From positions 1 through 14,066 of the forward strand of contig CAKUHV010000038.1 of NCBI GenBank assembly GCA_934659445.1: 14,066 nucleotides of DNA, given 5' to 3'. This DNA comes from an uncultured Oscillospiraceae bacterium. Lineage in GTDB: Bacteria; Bacillota; Clostridia; Oscillospirales; Oscillospiraceae. The position numbers and the translations under genes were made by a program. Positions 7,888 to 14,066 of this stretch are shown here, in pieces. Every line of letters starts with the position of its first letter. The stretch's first letter is position 1. The notes under the pieces were generated by a model, which had not been told where the DNA came from, searched no databases, and saw nothing but the letters and a program-made list of their open reading frames with translations.

Positions 7888-7953
7888 AGGCCACGATAGA
7901 AAAACAAGTGACTTTGCAGTAAAGACAAAGCGCGGCAAGGAGGGTTCAGAATT

Positions 7954-8394
7954 ATGAGCGATGCAGCCAAATATTTCATCGTGGAGGCTTCCGCCATGCC
8001 GGAGATCTTCCGGAAGGTGGCCCAGGCCAAGCGCCTGCTGGAGACCGGGGAGCAGAATACGGTGAACGGGGCGGCCCTGGCTGTGGGCATCAGCCGTAGC
8101 GCCTTTTATAAGTATAAGGATGCGGTCCACCCCTTCAACGATATGCTCCACGGACGTATCGTCACCTTCCAGGCCATGCTGAAGGACGAACCTGGCATCC
8201 TGTCCGGCGTGCTGAATATTTTCGCCGGCACAGGGATGAATGTGCTGACCATCAACCAGAACATCCCCGTCAACGGCTGCGCCGTGGTGACCGTGACGGC
8301 GGAGACCTCTGCCCTGCAGAGCTCCCTGGAGGAACTGCTGGCCCGGGCCGGAGAGGCCCCCGGCGTCATCAAGTGTGAGATCCTGGCGGGCTGA
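7954..8394 (+). CDS. pheB: ACT domain protein, PheB (UPF0735) family
   Basis: A 146-residue protein, matching the length of B. subtilis PheB (UPF0735). The N-terminal part has a helix-turn-helix-like segment (about 33-57, NTVNGAALAVGISRSAFYKY) and residues about 69-143 form an ACT domain (VTFQAMLKDEPGILSGVLNI, then AGTGMNVLTINQNIPVNG and VTVTAETS). ACT domains bind amino acids and control enzymes; the ligand here is unknown. AAGGAGGG precedes the start. It is the first gene of an operon with hom (58-nt gap) and lysC, so regulation by threonine, lysine or another aspartate-family amino acid is a reasonable guess. The HTH-like segment suggests it might bind DNA, but no DNA-binding role is shown. 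The symbol denotes the family, not a role in phenylalanine synthesis. Confidence 0.85.
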   Translation: MSDAAKYFIVEASAMPEIFRKVAQAKRLLETGEQNTVNGAALAVGISRSAFYKYKDAVHPFNDMLHGRIVTFQAMLKDEPGILSGVLNIFAGTGMNVLTINQNIPVNGCAVVTVTAETSALQSSLEELLARAGEAPGVIKCEILAG

Positions 8395-8452
8395 CGGAGC
8401 GGGGCAGAGGACATGCGGCCCGCCGAAACGGCGGATGATCGGAGGAATTACT

Positions 8453-9640
8453 ATGATCAATGTAGCGTTATTGGGCTTTGGAACGGTGGGCACCGGCGTG
8501 GCCGAGGTGCTGACCATGAACCGGGAGGTCATCGCCCGTCGGGTGGGACAGCCCGTGGAGCTGAAGTATATTCTGGTGCGCCGGGACTACCCCGGCAGCC
8601 CCTGGCAGGAGCGCTTCGTCCGGGACTTCTCGTTTATTGAGGACGACCCCGAGGTGGACGTGGTAGTGGAGGTCATGGGCGGCGTCGGTGCAGCCCTGGG
8701 CTACACCGTCCGGGCCCTGAAGGCGGGAAAGAGCGTGGTCACATCCAATAAGGAGCTGGTGGCCGCCCACGGCTGCCGGCTGCTGAAGCTGGCCCGGGAA
8801 AAGGGCGTCAGCTACATGTTCGAGGCCAGCGTAGGCGGCGGCATCCCTGTCCTGCGCCCCCTGACCAACTGTCTGGCGGGCAACGAGATCAGCCGGATCT
8901 CCGGCATCCTCAACGGCACCACCAACTACATCCTCACCCGGATGATCCGGGCGGGCCTGACCTTCGAGCAGGCGCTGGCGGAGGCCCAGGAGCTGGGCTA
9001 TGCCGAGAAGGACCCCACCGCCGACGTGGACGGCCACGATGCCTGCCGCAAGATCTGCATCCTGGCGGATCTGGCCTATGGCCGGAACGTGGATCCCGCT
9101 CAGGTGCCCACCCAGGGCATCCGGGGCGTGACGCTGGAGGACGTGTCCTACGCGGAGAGCCGGGGGTATCGCATCAAGCTGCTGGGCCGGGCCATCCGTC
9201 AGGGAGACCGGGTGTGCGCCTATGTAGCTCCCCATCTGGTGCCCGACGGGAACCCGTTGGCGGGAGTGGAGGACGTGTTCAACGCCGTGGCCATGACGGG
9301 CAACGCCGTGGGTGATGTCATGTTCTATGGCCGTGGGGCGGGTAAGCTGCCCACCGCCTCCGCCGTGGTGGGGGACATCATCGACATCGCCCGGGACCCC
9401 AAGCGGGACCGCCGCAACGGCTGGGACGAGGGCGGAGCGGAGCTGCTGGCCCCGCCCGCCCGGCTGGTCTGCCGCTGGTATGTACGGGCGGACGCCGCCC
9501 CCGCCGGGACGCAGCTGCTCAGCCGGGACAACGCGCCCGAGGGCGAGAAGGCCTTCCTCACAGCCCCCATGAATGGGGAGCAGCTGGACCGGCTGCTGGC
9601 CGGGCTGGACATCCGCTCCTGCTTCCGGGTGCTGGAGTAA
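8453..9640 (+). CDS. hom: Homoserine dehydrogenase
   Basis: Reduces aspartate 4-semialdehyde to homoserine with NAD(P)H, the branch point to threonine and methionine. It has 395 residues from the chosen start. The N-terminal Rossmann fold shows GFGTVGTG (8-15) and VVTSNKELVA with K100. The catalytic domain has GILNGTTNYILT (151-162), EKDPTADVDGHDACRK with D196 and K200 at the catalytic Asp/Lys spacing, and YGRGAGKLPTASAVVGDI. The start at 8453 is set by GGAGG 7 nt upstream; an upstream in-frame ATG at 8375 lies inside the ACT gene. After about residue 315 there is only an 80-residue tail without the usual ACT-domain signature, so the common C-terminal ACT domain is absent or very degenerate. 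The gene before it encodes a free ACT protein. Confidence 0.95.
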   Translation: MINVALLGFGTVGTGVAEVLTMNREVIARRVGQPVELKYILVRRDYPGSPWQERFVRDFSFIEDDPEVDVVVEVMGGVGAALGYTVRALKAGKSVVTSNKELVAAHGCRLLKLAREKGVSYMFEASVGGGIPVLRPLTNCLAGNEISRISGILNGTTNYILTRMIRAGLTFEQALAEAQELGYAEKDPTADVDGHDACRKICILADLAYGRNVDPAQVPTQGIRGVTLEDVSYAESRGYRIKLLGRAIRQGDRVCAYVAPHLVPDGNPLAGVEDVFNAVAMTGNAVGDVMFYGRGAGKLPTASAVVGDIIDIARDPKRDRRNGWDEGGAELLAPPARLVCRWYVRADAAPAGTQLLSRDNAPEGEKAFLTAPMNGEQLDRLLAGLDIRSCFRVLE

Positions 9641-9650
9641 GCAGCGGATC

Positions 9651-9673
9651 GCTCTTCGCCAGGGGCGGAGAGC
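9651..9673 (+). other. Intergenic hairpin between hom and lysC
   Basis: GCTCTTCGCC (9651-9660) pairs with GGCGGAGAGC (9664-9673) with one U-G pair and a 3-nt loop. There is no U-run after it, so it is unlikely to terminate. It could protect or separate the hom message from lysC, which begins 30 nt later. Confidence 0.4.
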
Positions 9674-9702
9674 AGGAATATTTCCAACGGGAGGAACAAA
9701 TC

Positions 9703-10914
9703 GTGTCATTGATCGTACAGAAATTCGGCGGCAGCTCCGTTGCCGACGCGGACCGCATCCGAAACGTGGCCCGCATTATTACAGAGACCTATCGCAAGGG
9801 CCACAGCGTGGTGGCGGTGCTCTCCGCCCAGGGGGACACCACCGACGATCTCATCGCAAAAGCCCAGGAGATCAACCCCAAGGCGTCCCGCCGGGAGATG
9901 GATATGCTGCTGTCCACCGGCGAGCAGATCTCCATCTCCCTGTGCGCCATGGCCATCGAGGCCATGGGCTATCAGGCCATTTCCCTCACCGGCTGGCAGG
10001 CTGGGATGAGAACCGATACCCACTACAGCTCCGCGCGGATCCGCAGGATCAATACCGAGCGTATCCAGGCCGAGCTGGACAAGAAAAAGATCGTACTGGT
10101 GGCCGGCTTTCAGGGCATCAACAAGTATGACGACATCACCACTCTGGGCCGGGGCGGCTCCGACACGTCGGCCGTTGCTCTGGCCGCCGCGCTCCACGCC
10201 GACCTGTGTCAGATCTACACCGATGTGGACGGCGTGTACACTGCCGATCCCCGCCATGTGAAGGGGGCCAGGAAGCTGGACGCCATCACCTTTGACGAGA
10301 TGCTGGAACTGGCCAGTCTGGGCGCCCAGGTGCTGCACAACCGCTCCGTCGAGATGGCAAAGCGCTATAATGTCAATCTGGAGGTGCTGTCCAGCTTCAG
10401 CGGGAACCCCGGCACCAAAGTTAAGGAGGTAGTCAAATCCATGGAAAAATCCTATGTCAGCGGCATTGCCAAGGACAAGAACGTGGCCCGTCTGGCCCTG
10501 GTGCGCCTGCAGGACCGCCCGGGCATCGCCTTTAAGATCTTCTCCCTGCTGGGGAAGGAGGGCATCAATGTGGATCTGATCCTCCAGTCCATCGGCCGGG
10601 ACGACACCAAGGACATCAGCTTTACGGTGGCCAAGAGCGACGCCCAGCGGGCCGCTCAGGTGCTGGAGGAGCACCGGGAGGCCATCGGCTTCCACAACAT
10701 CGAGGTCAGCGAGCAGGTGGCCAAGATCTCCATCGTGGGCGCCGGCATGGCCAACAACGCCGGCGTGGCCTCCAAGATGTTCGAGGCCCTGTACAGCGAG
10801 AACATCAACATCCACATGATCTCCACCAGCGAGATCAAGATCTCCGTCCTTATCGACGAGCGGGACGCCGACCGGGCCGTCCAGGCCATCCATGACCGGT
10901 TCTTCGGCGCGTAA
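9703..10914 (+). CDS. lysC: Aspartokinase (class II, alpha subunit)
   Basis: Phosphorylates aspartate with ATP, the first step towards lysine, threonine and methionine. It has 403 residues, the size of B. subtilis-type monofunctional aspartokinase II. The kinase domain shows VQKFGGSSVAD (5-15), MDMLLSTGEQIS, GRGGSDTSAVALAAAL and YTDVDGVYTADPR. Two ACT modules follow: DRPGIAFKIFSLLGKEGINVDLI and NNAGVASKMFEALYSENINIHMI. The start is GTG at 9703 behind GGGAGG, 62 nt after hom, and it ends the ACT-hom-lysC operon. An internal start (10441) probably also yields the regulatory beta subunit. Which amino acid inhibits it cannot be read from the sequence by eye. Confidence 0.97.
   Translation: MSLIVQKFGGSSVADADRIRNVARIITETYRKGHSVVAVLSAQGDTTDDLIAKAQEINPKASRREMDMLLSTGEQISISLCAMAIEAMGYQAISLTGWQAGMRTDTHYSSARIRRINTERIQAELDKKKIVLVAGFQGINKYDDITTLGRGGSDTSAVALAAALHADLCQIYTDVDGVYTADPRHVKGARKLDAITFDEMLELASLGAQVLHNRSVEMAKRYNVNLEVLSSFSGNPGTKVKEVVKSMEKSYVSGIAKDKNVARLALVRLQDRPGIAFKIFSLLGKEGINVDLILQSIGRDDTKDISFTVAKSDAQRAAQVLEEHREAIGFHNIEVSEQVAKISIVGAGMANNAGVASKMFEALYSENINIHMISTSEIKISVLIDERDADRAVQAIHDRFFGA
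10441..10914 (+). CDS. lysC: Aspartokinase beta subunit from internal start within lysC
   Basis: Inside lysC, AAGGAGGT (10423-10430) is a full-length match to the 16S rRNA anti-Shine-Dalgarno end. It is followed 10 nt later by an in-frame ATG (codon 247, MEKSYVSG), which would give a 157-residue protein made of both ACT modules. In B. subtilis aspartokinase II the beta subunit is made the same way, from an in-frame start at nearly the same codon, and pairs with the full-length alpha chain. The position matches the domain border between kinase and ACT modules. The dual product is inferred from that parallel. Confidence 0.75.
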   Translation: MEKSYVSGIAKDKNVARLALVRLQDRPGIAFKIFSLLGKEGINVDLILQSIGRDDTKDISFTVAKSDAQRAAQVLEEHREAIGFHNIEVSEQVAKISIVGAGMANNAGVASKMFEALYSENINIHMISTSEIKISVLIDERDADRAVQAIHDRFFGA

Positions 10915-10935
10915 AACTGAACACGCGATCACAAA

Positions 10936-11147
10936 AGCGCCGCTCGAAAAGAGCGGCGCTCAGCTTGTCAAAAAAGTCTTTTTGACAAGCTGAAGAAGAT
11001 TTTGAAACTTTGAAAAAGTTCCAAAATCTTGTGATTAAAAACGAAAGACACCCTTCCTGGGTTTCTTTCGTAACTATCTTCCTTCCCGTATCTATACGTG
11101 CTGCCGCTTTTTGGACAGTCTCAGCGCCGCTCGAAAAGAGCGGCGCT
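10936..11147. repeat. Hairpin-rich palindromic element after lysC, flanked by 25-bp direct repeats
   Basis: Two identical 25-bp palindromes (10936-10960 and 11123-11147; arms AGCGCCGCTC and GAGCGGCGCT around GAAAA) flank a 162-bp AT-rich segment. Within it are three further hairpins: 10961-10992 (CAGCTTGTC... arms of 14 bp, loop AGTC), 10996-11030 (AAGATTTTG with CAAAATCTT, inner AACTTT/AAAGTT) and 11040-11070 (ACGAAAGA with TCTTTCGT, inner ACCC/GGGT; on the minus strand it runs into TTTTTAAT). The segment's ends are themselves imperfect inverted repeats: CAGCTTGTC-AAAAAAG against GAGACTGTCCAAAAAG. It has no coding capacity. Left flank AAA and right flank TTT extend the palindrome, as if one terminator hairpin had been duplicated by an insertion. 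Confidence 0.7.
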
Positions 11148-11198
11148 TTGCCATGTTCGGGCAATTATGTATTTTCTTTTAAGATTCCTTTTTTTGTC

Positions 11199-11227
11199 TT
11201 GCAAAAAAGGGGGGTATCTGATAAAAT
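11199..11227 (+). promoter_or_regulatory. Probable promoter of the membrane protein gene
   Basis: TTGCAA (11199-11204) and TAAAAT (11222-11227) have a 17-nt spacer in AT-rich DNA. The leader of about 60 nt before the start codon contains a small GC hairpin (GCCGGAGG with CCTTCGGC, around 11248-11265). Confidence 0.6.
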
Positions 11228-11295
11228 ATAAACTCGGCTGGGTGACTGCCGGAGGGACCTTCGGCGGAACGCTCTGGTAAGGAGAATGGTTTTTG

Positions 11296-12069
11296 ATGGA
11301 TAAAGATCAGAAGAAAGCGCGTCAGCATCAGGAGGATTCGGCCCTGAACCGCGGGCTGCTGTGGGTGGCCGGGGCCATCGTGCTGGAGTTTCTGCTGCTG
11401 ATGGTGAACAAATACTATATCAACTTCCGCGTGACCGACAGCGGCATTGCCGCGGCAGAGGCCATTATGCACATCCTGCGGGGCGCCCGCTGGGTGGGGC
11501 TGGTTGGTGCGGCCGCCTGTCTGGTGTGGGCCGGACTGCGCCTGCGGAAGGAGAGCGGCGGACTGTCCCTGCCTGTGGCTCTGGCCGCCGCCTGCGGCGC
11601 GGCTGCGGTGTGTGGCTATGTGGTCATCGCCTTCAACGCTGCCGGCGTGCGGATGCTGTTCATTCTGGTGCCCGCGTGGGCCGGTCTGGCTCTGGTGTAT
11701 TACCTGTATCAGCGGGAGTTCTTCCTGTCCGGTATCGCCGCGGGCCTGGCTGCGGTGGGCCTGTGGCTGGTGCGCACTTCCGGCGGACGGCTGCTGTACA
11801 CGGCGATCACGGTCATCGCTCTGGTCTTGGTGGCCGCGCTGGCGCTGGCGCTGGAAAAGAGCGGGGGAACGGTGGTGCTGGCCGGACGGGAGGTGCGCCT
11901 GCTGCCCCACAAGGCCAGATACCTGCTGATCTATGTCACCTGCATCGGCGGGATCGCAGCGGTGGCGGTGGCTCAGGCGGCTGGAACGGCTGCGGCCTAC
12001 TACCTGATGTACGGCGTAGTGGCCTGGGTGTTCGCCCTGCTGGTGTATTACACCGTGAAAATGATGTAA
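11296..12069 (+). CDS. Unrecognised integral membrane protein, about eight helices
   Basis: A 257-residue protein that I cannot assign to a family. A short charged N-terminus (MDKDQKKARQHQED) precedes about eight hydrophobic segments: 20-37, 64-83, 92-112, 117-137, 142-160, 165-186, 208-228 and 232-253. Loops are short; the longest (187-207) is basic. There are no conserved charged residues inside the membrane segments that would suggest a transporter class and no enzymatic motif. AAGGAG at 11279-11284 precedes both a TTG (11293) and the ATG (11296); the choice changes one residue. Third positions are strongly G/C, as in neighbouring genes, so it is a real gene. It has its own promoter and terminator and no evident functional neighbour. 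Confidence 0.8.
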   Translation: MDKDQKKARQHQEDSALNRGLLWVAGAIVLEFLLLMVNKYYINFRVTDSGIAAAEAIMHILRGARWVGLVGAAACLVWAGLRLRKESGGLSLPVALAAACGAAAVCGYVVIAFNAAGVRMLFILVPAWAGLALVYYLYQREFFLSGIAAGLAAVGLWLVRTSGGRLLYTAITVIALVLVAALALALEKSGGTVVLAGREVRLLPHKARYLLIYVTCIGGIAAVAVAQAAGTAAAYYLMYGVVAWVFALLVYYTVKMM

Positions 12070-12075
12070 AACTTC

Positions 12076-12120
12076 AAGCAGCCGCAGTCCCTGACGGGGT
12101 TGCGGCTGCTTTCTGCATTT
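12076..12120 (+). terminator. Intrinsic terminator of the membrane protein gene
   Basis: AAGCAGCCGCA (12076-12086) pairs perfectly with TGCGGCTGCTT (12101-12111), with an inner CCC/GGG pairing, and leads into a T-rich run (TTTCTGCATTTTT). It starts 6 nt after the stop codon. Confidence 0.85.
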
Positions 12121-12129
12121 TTACGAAAG

Positions 12130-12166
12130 AAGGGGCCCCCATCCGCATTGCGGATGGGGGCCCTTT
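12130..12166 (-). terminator. Strong hairpin terminator between convergent genes
   Basis: GGGCCCCCATCCGC (12133-12146) pairs with its exact complement (12150-12163) around ATT, extended by three weaker pairs. It lies 1 nt past the stop of the minus-strand dehydratase-like gene, with TTCTTTCG following on that strand and TTTGTTAT on the other, so it probably works in both directions. Confidence 0.75.
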
Positions 12167-12167
12167 G

Positions 12168-13571
12168 TTATACGGGGGAGACAGCCGCCGTCTGGGGGGC
12201 GGCGGGGGCGTCCTGAGGGGGCGCGGGGGCCTCGCTTGCCGGCTTTTCCTGAACGGGAGAGCCGGAGCCGCCGCCGGGGCGGCCGTCCTGCTCGTGCTCC
12301 TTCTGGGTGCGGGCAAGGGCCTTGGCGTTGGCCAGCATGAGCTTGATGCGGTTCTCCTGGTTGATCTTGGTGGCGCCGGGGTCATAGTCGATGGCCACGA
12401 TGTTGCTGTAGGGGTAGTCGTCCTTCAGGCAGCGGATCATGCCCTTGCCCACGATGTGGTTGGGCAGGCAGCCGAAAGGCTGGGTGCAGACGATGTTGGG
12501 GGTGCCGGAGTGGATCAGCTCCAGCATTTCTGCCGTGAGCAGCCAGCCCTCGCCCATTTTGTTGCCGTCCCCCAGGTAGCCCTGGATCAGGCGGTGAAGG
12601 TCGGCAAAGTCCCCGGGGGCGCGGAAGCGGTTGGAGCGCTCCAGCGCGTGGATCATGTCGTGCTGACAGCCCTCGATGTACTTCATAAAGGCGGCGCAGG
12701 CGGCCTTCTTGATCCACTTGCCGCCGTACAGCTCCACGTCCACCACGCGGTTGTAGATCTTGAAGATCATAAAGTCCGTCAGGCCGGGCACCACGGGCTC
12801 CGCCCCCTCGGACAGCAGGAACTGCTCCAGATTGTTGTTGCCCAGGGGGGAGAACTTCACATAGATCTCCCCCACCACGCCCACGCGCACCTTCTCCTCG
12901 TGAGAGACGGGGATGGCGGCGAAGTCGGCGCAGATCCGGTCGAAGATGCGGGACATCTGCCGGCGGCTCATGCCCTTGCCCTGCTGGAAGCCCTGGATCA
13001 GCTTGGTCTGCCAGGCCTCGGTCATGGCGTCAGCCGCGCCGGGCTGAAGCTCGTAGGGCCGCACCTGGTTGGCCACGTTGACGATCAGGTCGCCGTACAT
13101 CATGGCGTATACCATCTTGCGGATCAGGGGCAGGGTCAGGGAGAAGCCGGGGTTCTTTTCCAGCCCGGACAGGTTGACAGAGATCACCGGCACAAAGGCC
13201 AGATCGGCCTTGGCCAGAGCCTTGCGCAGCAGATGGATGTAGTTGGAGGCCCGGCAGCCGCCGCCGGTCTGGGTGATGAACAGCGCCACCTTATGGGGAT
13301 CGTAGCCGCCGTTTTTGATGGCGTCGATGAACTGGCCGATGACCAGCAGGGCGGGGTAGCAGGTGTCGTTGTGGACGTATTTCAGTCCCTCGTCCACCAC
13401 GGCGCGGCCCTGATTGTTCAGCTGCTCCACATGGTAGCCCTCCAGCTGGAGCATTTTCTTGAACATACCGAAGTGGATGGGCAGCATCTGGGGCATGAGG
13501 ATGGTGTATTCCTCCTTCATCTCCTTGGTGAAGAGAAGGCGGCCGGTGTTGTCGTATACTAATTCAGCCAT
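12168..13571 (-). CDS. 2-hydroxyacyl-CoA dehydratase-like Fe-S protein (activase-associated type)
   Basis: A 467-residue protein resembling the dehydratase-like C-terminal half of the very large clostridial 'acyl-CoA dehydratase activase-related' proteins, here as a free polypeptide. Three cysteines sit in conserved contexts that suit a [4Fe-4S] site: NDTCYPALL (C71), TQTGGGCRASNY (C106) and CTQPFGCLPNH (C368). Other family-like stretches are MPQMLPIHFGMFKKM, EIYVKFSPLGNNNLEQ and IVAIDYDPGATKINQENRI. Residues about 427-467 form a Gly/Pro/Ala-rich, probably disordered tail. The substrate is not known for this subgroup. A dedicated ATP-dependent activase is expected in the cell but is not seen in the window; the gene upstream, 17 nt away, is a GNAT acetyltransferase. 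AGAGG 9 nt upstream supports the start. Confidence 0.82.
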   Translation of the reverse strand: MAELVYDNTGRLLFTKEMKEEYTILMPQMLPIHFGMFKKMLQLEGYHVEQLNNQGRAVVDEGLKYVHNDTCYPALLVIGQFIDAIKNGGYDPHKVALFITQTGGGCRASNYIHLLRKALAKADLAFVPVISVNLSGLEKNPGFSLTLPLIRKMVYAMMYGDLIVNVANQVRPYELQPGAADAMTEAWQTKLIQGFQQGKGMSRRQMSRIFDRICADFAAIPVSHEEKVRVGVVGEIYVKFSPLGNNNLEQFLLSEGAEPVVPGLTDFMIFKIYNRVVDVELYGGKWIKKAACAAFMKYIEGCQHDMIHALERSNRFRAPGDFADLHRLIQGYLGDGNKMGEGWLLTAEMLELIHSGTPNIVCTQPFGCLPNHIVGKGMIRCLKDDYPYSNIVAIDYDPGATKINQENRIKLMLANAKALARTQKEHEQDGRPGGGSGSPVQEKPASEAPAPPQDAPAAPQTAAVSPV

Positions 13572-13588
13572 GGGCAGAAACCTCTTTT

Positions 13589-14066
13589 TCAGGATTTGGG
13601 CCAGTAGACCGGCCCGCGGGAGCGCTGGCAGCCCAGCGAAGTCTGCAATGCCAGCGAGGGGAGATTGTCCTCAAAGATCTGGGCATAGGGGGTGAAACCC
13701 CGGGAGAGATCCAGATTTACGATGTGTGCTTCCAGCAGGGAGGCAAGTCCCCGGCGGCGGTAGGCGGGGTAGACCTCCAGCAGCCCGAGGGTGCCGTCAT
13801 CATGCCAGCCCATAAAGCCCGCCAGCGTGTCGCCGTCAAATGCGCCGATCACATCATGGCGCTGGAGCGTTTTCATGAGATCGTCGTCGCCGATCAGGGT
13901 GTACTGGGCCCGGACGGCGGGATAAAAGGATTCGTCCAGCGCCCGGAGCGTGAAGGAGTGCTCCGGGACGGGGATGGGAGATGCACTCATATAGGCGGTC
14001 TGCCAGCAGAAGTTGCAGCCGGGATACCCAAAGCGCTTTTGCAGCAGCGGCCCGCACAGCTCCTCG
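13589..14066 (-). CDS. GNAT-family N-acetyltransferase (partial, C-terminal part)
   Basis: The reading frame is open to the window edge, so the 158 residues seen are the 3' part of a longer gene; an internal ATG at 13990 is not the real start because clear protein-like sequence (KRFGYPGCNFCWQTAY) lies before it. The C-terminal half is a GNAT domain: GLLEVYPAYRRRGLASLLEA (about 94-113) carries the R/Q-x-x-G-x-G/A acetyl-CoA loop (RRRGLA), and PYAQIFEDNLPSLALQTSLGC is the typical motif B with Asn. The N-terminal remainder suggests a two-part GNAT protein. The acceptor substrate is unknown. It is probably co-transcribed with the dehydratase-like gene 17 nt downstream. Confidence 0.8.
   Translation of the reverse strand, partial: EELCGPLLQKRFGYPGCNFCWQTAYMSASPIPVPEHSFTLRALDESFYPAVRAQYTLIGDDDLMKTLQRHDVIGAFDGDTLAGFMGWHDDGTLGLLEVYPAYRRRGLASLLEAHIVNLDLSRGFTPYAQIFEDNLPSLALQTSLGCQRSRGPVYWPKS

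Noticed and set aside
7688..7953. T-box or lysine riboswitch upstream of the ACT-hom-lysC operon
   Set aside because: The leader from the predicted start site is only about 60 nt and lacks the T-box core or the multi-helix lysine aptamer.
8468..9709. 413-codon minus-strand frame opposite hom, and 9706-10932 opposite lysC
   Set aside because: Both are antisense shadows of well-identified enzymes, without motifs or start signals.
10936..11147. CRISPR array
   Set aside because: Only two repeat copies separated by 162 bp, and the repeats are perfect palindromes; there are no regular spacers and no cas genes.
11242..11280. 12-codon GTG-started leader peptide in front of the membrane protein gene
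   Set aside because: No ribosome binding site of its own, no run of a regulatory amino acid and no attenuator pair; a short open frame here is expected by chance.
11361..13562. 733-codon plus-strand frame spanning the membrane protein gene and the dehydratase-like gene
   Set aside because: It crosses two genes and two strong terminators and has low-complexity Gly/Val/Leu/His composition; it is an artefact of high GC content.

Overview
The window is GC-rich, with AT-rich spacers and strong GGAGG-type ribosome binding sites. Gene content (F-type ATP synthase operon, class II aspartokinase, PheB-type ACT protein, 2-hydroxyacyl-CoA dehydratase-like protein, IS110 remnant) points to an anaerobic GC-rich clostridium, most likely Oscillospiraceae of the Flavonifractor/Lawsonibacter/Intestinimonas type. 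That placement is inferred from protein flavour and composition, not from a search.

Layout. (1) 1-5084, minus strand: promoter, then atpB, atpE, atpF, a fused delta/alpha gene, atpG and the start of atpD, tightly packed with overlapping or nearly touching ends. There is no separate atpH. The C-terminal domain of the delta subunit is fused to the N-terminus of alpha, and the delta N-terminal domain is absent from the window. The c subunit carries a signal peptide and an exported linker. (2) 5161-6140, minus strand: a TrmH/SpoU-family RNA methyltransferase with its own promoter, and a terminator on each side. (3) 6141-6980: an internally deleted IS110-family transposase remnant followed by about 425 bp with no credible gene. 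(4) 6981-7775, minus strand: deoC with a terminator, a promoter and a palindrome at the start-site region. (5) 7859-10914, plus strand: PheB-like ACT protein, hom and lysC, a threonine/lysine/methionine branch operon. lysC has a strong internal ribosome binding site that should yield a separate regulatory beta subunit. (6) 10936-11147: a cluster of hairpins bounded by two identical 25-bp palindromes, which looks like a small palindromic element inserted into the lysC terminator. (7) 11199-12120, plus strand: a promoter and a gene for an unrecognised eight-helix membrane protein with terminator. (8) 12130-14066, minus strand: a 2-hydroxyacyl-CoA dehydratase-like Fe-S protein and, upstream of it, the 3' part of a GNAT acetyltransferase gene running off the window.

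How the parts work together. The atp genes encode most of the F1Fo ATP synthase (a, c, b, delta-CTD/alpha, gamma, beta; epsilon would lie beyond position 1). hom and lysC supply two steps of aspartate-family amino acid synthesis, and the ACT protein is a likely sensor. deoC acts in deoxynucleoside catabolism. The most unusual item is the delta-alpha fusion: if translated as written, the complex would carry three copies of the delta C-terminal domain and none of the N-terminal domain that normally holds delta on top of F1.
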